From positions 6,572,001 to 6,636,000 of the forward strand of contig NZ_PYFT01000001.1 in the NCBI RefSeq assembly GCF_003023845.1: DNA of 64,000 nucleotides. The letters run 5' to 3'. Source of the DNA: Adhaeribacter arboris. GTDB taxonomy: Bacteria; Bacteroidota; Bacteroidia; Cytophagales; Hymenobacteraceae. The translations under genes and the position numbers were made by a program. Within the stretch, counting starts at the first letter, position 1, and each line of letters begins with the position of its first letter. This document shows, in pieces, positions 46,048 through 55,878 of this stretch. The notes under the pieces are model-generated. The model was given only the letters and a program-made list of their open reading frames with translations. It had not been told where the DNA came from and searched no databases.

Positions 46048-46076
46048 AGCCTCTACCCAACCGTAGAGGCTTTTTG
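46048..46076 (+). terminator. Rho-independent terminator after the lipoprotein gene
   Basis: AGCCTCTAC (46048-46056), loop CCAACC, GTAGAGGCT (46063-46071), then TTTT. It starts 27 bases after the stop. Confidence 0.88.
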
Positions 46077-46415
46077 TTGATGGGAATAATTGAAAAACTT
46101 CCGAGAGGAGAATATAAACTTCAATAGGTTATACCAAATAGTAAAAAGTAGCTGCCCTAGAAAGAGCAGTTACTGCTTTCTCAGCCTCTCTTTGAAGACT
46201 TAAAAAGGCTCCAAAGAAAAGCCGTCGTAATCGCGATAAGACTCTGTATGGCACCTTCTATTTATTAACCGGTATTAATACCCAATTGAAGTTTATAACA
46301 GGCTTCAATAAAATAATAATTTAGTGAATCAAGCAGTTTTCTGTGATTTAGACCATTTTTTCTTCTGCGTTTTTATGGATAGGCGAGTAGACAGAGTAAA
46401 GCTATATAATCTGAC

Positions 46416-46446
46416 TTCGCCTATATCAAAAAGACTATTATATTTG
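46416..46446 (+). promoter_or_regulatory. Probable promoter of the isocitrate dehydrogenase gene
   Basis: TTCG (46416-46419), 19 bases, TATATTTG (46439-46446): good -7 box, imperfect -33 box. The 8-bp inverted repeat 46379-46386/46417-46424 overlaps the -33 box and could be an operator. Confidence 0.5.
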
Positions 46447-46561
46447 CGGATTAAAGCAAAAAACAAGCTTTAAGATTTCAGAAACGATTCCATTTAAATT
46501 TTTAAGTAGCACGTATAATCCGTATTCACCTTGTTGAGTGGTACTATCAATTAAACCATAA

Positions 46562-48796
<2,235 letters not shown>

Positions 48797-48878
48797 GATT
48801 AAAATAGTTTAAAACAAAAAGACGGTTGAAGAATAACCTTATGGCGCGGAAGTTACTTCCGTGCTATAGGAGTAAAAC

Positions 48879-48922
48879 AAAAAGGCGGTTGGAGAGTAAG
48901 TCTCCAACCGCCTTTTTGTTTT
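48879..48922. terminator. Bidirectional terminator between icd and the mannose gene
   Basis: Stem of 15 bp (48881-48895 with 48901-48915), five-base loop, with GTTTTTT on the plus side and TTTTTGTTT on the minus side. It serves both convergent genes. A degenerate copy of its left half (AACAAAAAGACGGTTGAAGA) lies about 70 bases before it. Confidence 0.92.
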
Positions 48923-48970
48923 TTATTGTTGGATAAGTAGTTTTCTGAATTAAAAGTAATCTTCAGGGAT

Positions 48971-50044
48971 TTAAATAAAATTCTGCCCTTTTTTATTCTT
49001 GGCATCGGCCAGAAAATCTTTTACCCGTTGCTCATCTTTCTTCGGACAAATCATGAGTACGTTATCGTATTCGGCAATAATAAAATCGTGTAAACCATCT
49101 ACTACTACCAGGCGTTCCTGAGGGGTTTTAACAATGCAATTGGTCGTATCGTAGAGCATTACTTCCCCGTCAATTACATTACCCTGCGAGTCCTTATCGC
49201 CAATGGCGTACAGCGAGTTCCAGGTGCCTAAATCCGACCAGCCAAAATTACTGGGGAGCATGTACACGTTACTTGCTTTTTCCATAATGCCGTAGTCAAT
49301 CGAAATATTGCGGCAATGCGAATAAGCCCGGTTGATAAAAGCATTTTCTTCCGGGGTATTAAACACCGGAATACCTTCATCGAAGATTTCGGTTATTTCC
49401 GGTAAAAATTCGTGGAAAGCCCGCATAATGCTTTGCACGTTCCAGATAAAAATGCCGGCATTCCACACAAAATCCCCACTTTCCAGAAAAACCTTCGCAA
49501 TTTCCAGGTTAGGCTTTTCGGTAAAGGTTTTTACTTTTTTCAATTCATTCCCGTCTTCCAGGTATTGAATATAACCGTAATTGGTATCGGGCCGGCTAGG
49601 GGTTATGCCTAAGGTAATCAGAATATCCGATTTTGCTGCTTCGTCTAAAGCATACTTAATGGTGTTTACAAAGGCTACTTGGTTTAAAATAACGTGGTCG
49701 GCGGGAGCCACTACAATATTCGCCTTGTAGTTAAGTTGTTTTATTTTATAGGTGGCGTAAGCAATGGCCGGAGCGGTATTACGGCCAATTGGTTCGCACA
49801 AAATCTGGTCGTCTCTTAAAAAAGAAATTTGTTGTTTCACCAACCCGCGGTAGTCGGCGTTAGTAACAATAAAAATATTTTCCGGCGGACAAATTTCTTC
49901 AAATCGTTTAACTGTGGTCTGCAGCATGGATTCACCCACCCCTAACACATCATGAAATTGCTTTGGATTACTTACTCGGCTGAATGGCCAGAATCGGGTT
50001 CCAATTCCACCAGCCATTATAATAACATAGGTCGACTGCATCAT
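48971..50044 (-). CDS. manC: Mannose-1-phosphate guanylyltransferase
   Basis: 357 aa. The nucleotidyl-transferase signature is IIMAGGIGTRFWPFSR and NPKQFHDVLG. Also NIVVAPADHVILNQ and the FTEKP block, then the left-handed helix end with VVVDGLHDFIIAEYDNVLMICPKKDEQ. It lacks the second (isomerase) domain of the longer bifunctional enzymes. It makes GDP-mannose for surface polysaccharide or glycosylation. It starts three bases after the KpsF-type isomerase, so the two form an operon. Confidence 0.94.
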   Translation of the reverse strand: MMQSTYVIIMAGGIGTRFWPFSRVSNPKQFHDVLGVGESMLQTTVKRFEEICPPENIFIVTNADYRGLVKQQISFLRDDQILCEPIGRNTAPAIAYATYKIKQLNYKANIVVAPADHVILNQVAFVNTIKYALDEAAKSDILITLGITPSRPDTNYGYIQYLEDGNELKKVKTFTEKPNLEIAKVFLESGDFVWNAGIFIWNVQSIMRAFHEFLPEITEIFDEGIPVFNTPEENAFINRAYSHCRNISIDYGIMEKASNVYMLPSNFGWSDLGTWNSLYAIGDKDSQGNVIDGEVMLYDTTNCIVKTPQERLVVVDGLHDFIIAEYDNVLMICPKKDEQRVKDFLADAKNKKGQNFI

Positions 50045-50047
50045 AAA

Positions 50048-51019
50048 TTAAACTAAACCTTCTTTCAAGAGGTCGTGTAAGTGAATGAATCCAGCAAAAA
50101 TACTGGATTTTGTGACAATTAGCTGCGTAATGTTTTTTTTCTGCATCAAGGCCAAGGCCGCCGTGGCGTATTCCTCTTCGTCGATAGTTAATGGGTTACG
50201 GGTCATAATATCCACTGCCTTAATGTTTTGCAACGATTCATAATTGGTGAGCATGCGCCGTAAATCGCCGTCGGTAATAATGCCGGTTAAATTATTGGTT
50301 TCCGGCGCTAGTACTGCTGTAGCTCCTAAACGCTTCGACGAAATTTGAATGATAATTTCTTTTAAAGAAGCATTTTCGCTTACTTGAGGTACTGCGTGCT
50401 GTTGGTAAATATCGCATACTTTTAAATATAATTGCTTGCCCAACGAGCCGCCCGGATGCAGTTCGGCAAAATCGCGGGTGCCGAAATTTCGTACTTCCAA
50501 CAAGCACACGGCCAGCGCATCGCCGAGCGCCAAAGCGGCGGTTGTACTGGAAGTAGGGGCCAAATTATGCGGGCAAGCTTCTTTTTCGACCGTAGCGTTT
50601 AAAACAAAATCGGCATTCTGGGCTAAGTAAGAATTGATGTTACCCACCAAAGCGGCTATTTTTACTTCTTTGCGTTTTAACAAGGGAGTAAGTACTTTAA
50701 TTTCGGGCGTATTCCCGCTTTTAGATAAACAGATAACAAAGTCATCGCGCTGAATCATACCTAAGTCCCCGTGAATAGCATCGGCGGCGTGCATAAATAA
50801 GGCGGGCGTTCCCGTTGAATTTAAAGTGGCTACTATTTTGGCCGCGATGTTGGCGCTTTTACCAATTCCGGTTACCACTACCCGGCCTTTTATATTTAAT
50901 ATGGCATTAACGCAATTTTCAAAATCAGAATTTACCAATTTTTTTAGACTTTGAATAGCATTTGCCTCGTCGTCTAAGACTTTTTTTGCGATAAGTTTAA
51001 TATTTTTAACTATATTCAA
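50048..51019 (-). CDS. kdsD: KpsF/GutQ family sugar-phosphate isomerase (arabinose-5-phosphate isomerase)
   Basis: 323 aa. An N-terminal SIS domain (RVVVTGIGKSANIAAKIVATLNSTG; CLSKSGNTPEIKVL; LAPTSSTTAALALGDALAV) is followed by two CBS domains (about 205-320, with ITDGDLRRML). The catalytic His is in MHAADAIHGDLG. It converts ribulose-5-P to arabinose-5-P, the first step towards Kdo of lipopolysaccharide. It is paired with manC. Confidence 0.93.
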   Translation of the reverse strand: MNIVKNIKLIAKKVLDDEANAIQSLKKLVNSDFENCVNAILNIKGRVVVTGIGKSANIAAKIVATLNSTGTPALFMHAADAIHGDLGMIQRDDFVICLSKSGNTPEIKVLTPLLKRKEVKIAALVGNINSYLAQNADFVLNATVEKEACPHNLAPTSSTTAALALGDALAVCLLEVRNFGTRDFAELHPGGSLGKQLYLKVCDIYQQHAVPQVSENASLKEIIIQISSKRLGATAVLAPETNNLTGIITDGDLRRMLTNYESLQNIKAVDIMTRNPLTIDEEEYATAALALMQKKNITQLIVTKSSIFAGFIHLHDLLKEGLV

Positions 51020-51093
51020 TTTAGATTTGTGTTAAATAGTAAGAGGATTTAAATTTATATACCGTTACAAGAAAATATACGATACATTAAACC

Positions 51094-53274
51094 ATGTCAG
51101 TCACGCAAGAGGTCAGTTTGAAAAGCAAATTAAAGGAAGTTTTTGGGTTTAGCCAATTCAGAGGTAACCAGGAGGCTATTATTAATAATATCATTCGGGG
51201 TAATAATACCTTCGTGATTATGCCTACGGGAGCCGGAAAATCGCTCTGCTACCAACTACCGGCGCTTGTACTGGACGGAACCGCCATTGTTATTTCCCCT
51301 TTAATTGCCCTGATGAAAAATCAGGTTGATCAGCTGAACGCTTTCGGGGTAAATGCCCAGTTTCTGAACTCGACTTTGTCGAAGGCGGAAATGAACAAGG
51401 TGAAAAAGGAAACGATTAGCGGTCAGGTAAAATTATTATACGTAGCCCCCGAATCACTCACCAAAGAAGAAACTTTAGATTTTCTGCAAAAAGCCAAAAT
51501 TTCGTTTGTGGCTATCGATGAGGCCCATTGTATTTCGGAATGGGGGCACGATTTCCGGCCGGAATACCGCAAAATCCGGGGCATAATCGATAATATCGGC
51601 AATTTGCCCATTATTGCGCTTACCGCCACCGCCACGCCCAAAGTACAATTAGATATTCAGAAAAACTTGCAGATGGACGATGCTTCGGTGTTTAAATCGT
51701 CGTTCAACCGCACTAATTTATATTACGAAGTTCGCCCCAAGCATAATACCAAAAAGCAACTTATTCAGTACGTTAAGAAACACAAAGGCAAAAGTGGTAT
51801 AGTGTACTGTTTAAGCCGGAAAAAAGTGGAAGAAATTGCCGAGTTGCTGCGGGTAAACGATGTAAAAGCCTTGCCGTACCACGCCGGTTTAGATTCCAGC
51901 GTGCGCATGGCCAACCAAGATGCCTTCCTGAACGAAGATGCCGACGTAATTGTAGCTACCATTGCCTTCGGGATGGGAATTGATAAGCCGGATGTTCGTT
52001 TTGTAGTGCATTACGATACGCCCAAATCCATTGAGGGGTATTACCAGGAAACCGGTCGGGGTGGCCGCGATGGTCTGGAAGGCAATTGCCTCATGTTTTA
52101 TTCTTACGACGATATTCTTAAGCTCGAAAAATTTAACAAAGACAAGCCCGTTACCGAACGCGATAATTCTAAATTATTGCTGCAGGAAATGGCGGCTTAC
52201 GCCGATTCGGCGGTTTGCCGGCGCAAGCAATTGCTCCATTACTTTGGCGAAATCTACGAAAAAGATTGCCAGTTCTGCGATAACTGTTTGCACCCGAAAG
52301 AACGTTTCGAAGCGCAGGACGAAGTTTTAGTAGCTTTGCAAGCCGTGGTAAGCACCGAACAACGTTTCGGTATGGACCACATTGTGGATGTTTTACGGGG
52401 AACCAGCAACCAATACGTGGAAAGCTACGGCCACGACCAGTTGCCGCAATACGGCAAAGGCGCCGAGCGCGATGTGCAGTTCTGGAGTTCCTTATTGCGC
52501 CAGGTATTACTTTCGGGTTACCTGGAAAAAGATATTGATAATTTTGGCGTGGTAAAAATTACGGCCAAAGGCCTCAACTTTATTCAAAATCCTTACCCCA
52601 TTAAGCTTACCAAAGACCACGACTTCGAACAGGAAGTTCAGCAGGAAGAAGAAAAAGAAGAAACCCAGTCTTCGGCCGGCCACGATACGGTATTGTTTGA
52701 TTTACTCAAAGCGCTCCGGAAAAAAATGGCTAAAGAGTTAGATTTGCCGCCTTACGTACTCTTCCAGGATCCTTCGCTGAAAGAAATGGCTACTACCTAC
52801 CCTACTACCAAAGAAGATTTGGCGCATATTTCCGGCGTGGGGATGGGAAAAGTGCAGAAATTCGGGAAACAGTTCTTGGATTTAATCAGTAAATACGTAG
52901 AGGATAACGACATTGTAACCGCCGCCGATGTAGTAGTAAAAACAACGGTTAATAAATCCAAGATTAAGATTTACATTATTCAGCAGATTGATAAAAAAAT
53001 GGACCTGGAGGAAATTGCTTCGTCGAAGGATATTACCATGCAGGAACTCATCGAGGAAATTGAACATATCTGCTACTCCGGCACCAAGCTTAATTTAAAT
53101 TACTACATCGATGGCGTGCTGGATAAAGAACGCCAAGAAGAAGTGTACGATTATTTTATGCAGGCTAATACTGATAATATTGGCGTAGCTTTAAAAGAAC
53201 TCGGCACCGACGATTACACCGAAGAAGATATTCGTCTGATGCGCATTAAATTTTTGAGCGAATACGCTAATTAA
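51094..53274 (+). CDS. recQ: ATP-dependent DNA helicase RecQ
   Basis: 726 aa. Helicase motifs: FRGNQEAIINNIIRGNNTFVIMPTGAGKSLCYQ (0/I), DEAHCISEWGHDFRPEY (II), TATATPKV (III), YYQETGRGGRDGL (VI). The RQC zinc site is in CRRKQLLHYFGE...CQFCDNC, and an HRDC domain lies near residues 540-610 (KALRKKMAKELDLPPYVLFQD). A C-terminal Bacteroidota extension of about 100 residues follows. Acts in DNA repair. TAGATTTG (51022-51029) may be its -7 box. Confidence 0.97.
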   Translation: MSVTQEVSLKSKLKEVFGFSQFRGNQEAIINNIIRGNNTFVIMPTGAGKSLCYQLPALVLDGTAIVISPLIALMKNQVDQLNAFGVNAQFLNSTLSKAEMNKVKKETISGQVKLLYVAPESLTKEETLDFLQKAKISFVAIDEAHCISEWGHDFRPEYRKIRGIIDNIGNLPIIALTATATPKVQLDIQKNLQMDDASVFKSSFNRTNLYYEVRPKHNTKKQLIQYVKKHKGKSGIVYCLSRKKVEEIAELLRVNDVKALPYHAGLDSSVRMANQDAFLNEDADVIVATIAFGMGIDKPDVRFVVHYDTPKSIEGYYQETGRGGRDGLEGNCLMFYSYDDILKLEKFNKDKPVTERDNSKLLLQEMAAYADSAVCRRKQLLHYFGEIYEKDCQFCDNCLHPKERFEAQDEVLVALQAVVSTEQRFGMDHIVDVLRGTSNQYVESYGHDQLPQYGKGAERDVQFWSSLLRQVLLSGYLEKDIDNFGVVKITAKGLNFIQNPYPIKLTKDHDFEQEVQQEEEKEETQSSAGHDTVLFDLLKALRKKMAKELDLPPYVLFQDPSLKEMATTYPTTKEDLAHISGVGMGKVQKFGKQFLDLISKYVEDNDIVTAADVVVKTTVNKSKIKIYIIQQIDKKMDLEEIASSKDITMQELIEEIEHICYSGTKLNLNYYIDGVLDKERQEEVYDYFMQANTDNIGVALKELGTDDYTEEDIRLMRIKFLSEYAN

Positions 53275-53373
53275 AAATCGCGGATTCACGCAGATTAAAG
53301 GATTTTACAGATTATGCTAGTACGGGTTATTAAATAAGGTGCGTATATTCTGGGATCTATTTAGGATATAGTA

Positions 53374-53414
53374 AGAGAGGCTAACTAACTTAACCGGTTA
53401 GCCTCTCTTTTTTG
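53374..53414 (+). terminator. Terminator after recQ
   Basis: AGAGAGGCTAAC (53374-53385) pairs with GTTAGCCTCTCT (53397-53408), then TTTTT. The GAGGCTAAC stem recurs in the purD terminator. Confidence 0.88.
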
Positions 53415-53449
53415 TTTACGCAAATACAGCCTTATTCTAGAATCAAGCC

Positions 53450-53570
53450 GCGGAATTTGAGTAATCCGCGATGCAGAAAAGATAATCCGCGTGAATCCGG
53501 TAATCCGTGAAAATCTGCAATTCAAAAATAATCCGCGTAATCCGGGTCATCCGCGAAAATCCGTGATTGA
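53450..53570. repeat. Short interspersed word repeats (AATCCGCG / AATCCGTG)
   Basis: Seven or more copies of ATCCGCG, ATCCGTG or ATCCGGG, spaced by about 10-20 bases. The inverted form (CGCGGATT, CACGCAGATT) occurs at 53280-53300 on the other side of the terminator. Confidence 0.75.
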
Positions 53571-53670
53571 ATTTTAATATCTTCGCAACTTCGGTTAGGA
53601 TACGGAAGAGGTAAAAAGTGGGAGAGGTTTTATTCTTTAATCGAACAGCTCAACTATTCAATAGTACATC

Positions 53671-54948
53671 ATGAACATACTCATCATTGGTTCGGGCGGC
53701 AGAGAACACGCGCTGGCCTGGAAGCTGAAACAAAGCGAATACTGTGAACGCATTTTTGTGGCGCCAGGAAATGCCGGTACCGCCCAAATTGCTACTAACG
53801 TAGATATTTCTATTACTAACTTCGAGGAACTAGCCAAATTTGCCGATGATTTTAGTATTATGATGGTAGTAGTAGGGCAGGAAGCTGCTTTAGTGAATGG
53901 TATTCATGATTATTTTCAAGGCTTAGACTATTTAAAGCATATACTGGTAATTGGGCCGTGTAAAGCAGGAGCGCAGTTAGAGGGGAGTAAAGACTTCTCA
54001 AAGCGCTTTATGCAGCAATACAACATTCCCACGGCGCGGTACCAGACTTTCACCGCTGATTCTTTTGAGCAAGGCCTAACTTATTTACAAAGCCATTCGT
54101 ATCCGGTTGTACTCAAAGCAGATGGTTTAGCTGCCGGCAAAGGAGTAGTCATCCCAAATTCTTACGAAGAAGCGGCTGCCGAACTGCAAGCCATGTTACA
54201 AGGGCAAAAATTTGGCGCTGCCAGTAGTAAAGTAGTTATTGAAGAATTTTTGCAGGGTATTGAAGTTTCAGTATTTATTTTAACCGATGGCAAGGAGTAC
54301 GTGCTGTTGCCCGAAGCGAAAGATTACAAACGCATCGGCGAAGGCGATACCGGCTTAAATACCGGAGGGATGGGTGCGATTTCGCCGGTGCCTTTCGCTG
54401 ATGAGGTCTTTATGGAAAAAGTGCGCACCCGCATTATTCAACCCACCTTACAAGGTTTGCAATCCGAAAATATTCCGTACAGTGGGTTTATTTTTATTGG
54501 GTTGATAAATGTAAACGGCGAACCTTACGTGATCGAGTACAATGTGCGACTCGGCGATCCGGAAACGGAAGCCATTCTGCCCCGTATTCAATCCGATTTA
54601 TTTGAACTGTTTAAAGCCCTGCACGACCATGACTTGCAAAATTTCCGGTTGGAAGTTGACCCACGCACCGCCGCTACTATTATGCTAGTAGCGGAAGGTT
54701 ATCCGGGCAATTACCGGAAAGGCGATGAAATTTCTGGTTTAGATCAGCCCATTGAAGCCTTATTATTTCAGGCAGGCACTACTTTAACCGAAGATAAAAA
54801 AATCTTAACCAATGGGGGCCGGGTTTTGGCGGTAACCGGTTTAGGAAATACTATTCCGGAAGCGCTACAACAGGCTCGCCAAACCGCCGAAAAAATTACC
54901 TGGTTTGGTAGAAATTACCGCCGCGATATCGGCTTTGATTTGCAGTAG
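53671..54948 (+). CDS. purD: Phosphoribosylamine-glycine ligase (GAR synthetase)
   Basis: 425 aa. ATP-grasp enzyme: MNILIIGSGGREHALAWKL start, GNAGTAQIA, VVLKADGLAAGKGVVI, VIEEFLQGIEVSVF and YVIEYNVRLGDPETEAILPR. Second step of purine synthesis. Both flanks carry repeat modules with similar terminators. Codon use is like that of the neighbours. Confidence 0.97.
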   Translation: MNILIIGSGGREHALAWKLKQSEYCERIFVAPGNAGTAQIATNVDISITNFEELAKFADDFSIMMVVVGQEAALVNGIHDYFQGLDYLKHILVIGPCKAGAQLEGSKDFSKRFMQQYNIPTARYQTFTADSFEQGLTYLQSHSYPVVLKADGLAAGKGVVIPNSYEEAAAELQAMLQGQKFGAASSKVVIEEFLQGIEVSVFILTDGKEYVLLPEAKDYKRIGEGDTGLNTGGMGAISPVPFADEVFMEKVRTRIIQPTLQGLQSENIPYSGFIFIGLINVNGEPYVIEYNVRLGDPETEAILPRIQSDLFELFKALHDHDLQNFRLEVDPRTAATIMLVAEGYPGNYRKGDEISGLDQPIEALLFQAGTTLTEDKKILTNGGRVLAVTGLGNTIPEALQQARQTAEKITWFGRNYRRDIGFDLQ

Positions 54949-54954
54949 TTAGAA

Positions 54955-55135
54955 TCTGAATCGCAGATTCACGCGGATTAAAAGATTGCGCAGATTATTT
55001 TAGAATTGGAGAGTTTTTGTAAAAGAAAAGAGGCTAACCATTCGGGTTAGCCTCTTTTCTTTTGTAGTTTCCTTGTTAAACAGGATAGGACTATCTTTTT
55101 AAATCCGCGTAATCTGCGAAAACCCGCAATTCTGA
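54955..55135. repeat. Repeat module after purD with terminator inside
   Basis: GCAGATTCACGCGGATT (about 54963-54979) and GCGCAGATTA on the left, the terminator 55027-55058, then AATCCGCGTAATCTGCGAAAACCCGC on the right as partial inverted copies. It matches the plan of 53275-53570. Confidence 0.7.
55027..55058. terminator. Terminator after purD
   Basis: AAAGAGGCTAACC / GGTTAGCCTCTTT with a five-base loop, then T-rich on both strands (CTTTTG on plus; CTTTTC on minus). It may also serve the convergent brx gene. Confidence 0.88.
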
Positions 55136-55137
55136 TA

Positions 55138-55560
55138 TTAGCAGTAATCTTCGAAAGCGCCTTTTAAATTATCCACGATCCGGATTAAGTCGTTGCCTTC
55201 GATGTGGTAACGCTCAATCATGTGCACCAACTCGCCATTTTTAAATAAAGCAATAGAAGGAGAAGAAGGAGGATAGGGCAACATGTGTTCACGGGCTTTA
55301 GCTACGGCTTCGCCTTCCATGCCGGCAAAAACGGTAACCAGTTTATCCGGACGCTTATCGCTGGAAGAAACGGCCATTTTTAGTGCCGGACGGGCTTTTG
55401 CCGCGGCACAACCGCAAACCGAATTTACTGCTACCAACACAGTACCTTCTTTTTCCGAAAGTACCTGGTCTACTTCTTCCGGAGTCATTAATTGCTCAAA
55501 ACCAGCCGAAGTTAAATCTTCGCGGATTGGAGCCACCATATATTCAGGATACATTCCCAT
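55138..55560 (-). CDS. Bacilliredoxin, BrxA/BrxB family
   Basis: 140 aa (DUF1094, YphP/YqiW family). The active-site CGC motif is in AVNSVCGCAAAKARPAL. The N-terminus MGMYPEYMVAPIREDL is diagnostic. In bacillithiol-producing bacteria it removes bacillithiol from oxidised proteins. A bacillithiol role here is inferred. No membrane part. Confidence 0.93.
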   Translation of the reverse strand: MGMYPEYMVAPIREDLTSAGFEQLMTPEEVDQVLSEKEGTVLVAVNSVCGCAAAKARPALKMAVSSSDKRPDKLVTVFAGMEGEAVAKAREHMLPYPPSSPSIALFKNGELVHMIERYHIEGNDLIRIVDNLKGAFEDYC

Positions 55561-55878
55561 AATAAAAATTATTTATACAGTTAAAAAATTAATATACGTG
55601 CAAAAGTACAGAAACTTTAGCATAAGTTGTTAAAGTAAAAGTAGAGCTTATATCGACCATAACAATTTATTCTTCGCTAAGTTTCAAATTAAGCTATTAC
55701 CGCTTATCTAAGATTTATTCTTCTTAACTTTTCTTCGTCGAAATATAAGCATGTTTCTGAGGTTTTATATTTAAATTCCAGGGCTAATTTGCTTTTGTAC
55801 TTTGACTGATTTGTTCTAAATTTTTTTATTTTTTGTAATCCCTTTAACTTCCGGTAACCCATATATAAGCTGTTTCGC
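55561..55878. other. Intergenic region between brx and penicillin acylase gene
   Basis: 318 bases, divergent. A TACTTTTG (-7-like) box on the minus strand lies at 55600-55607, without a clear -33 box. Nothing else. Confidence 0.5.

Larger units (their letters stand above)
53275..53670. other. Intergenic region with AATCCGCG-word repeats around a terminator
   Basis: 396 bases. A repeat arm (53276-53320), a terminator (53374-53414) and a set of AATCCGCG/AATCCGTG words (53450-53570) are visible. No gene. The same plan is repeated after purD. Confidence 0.7.
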
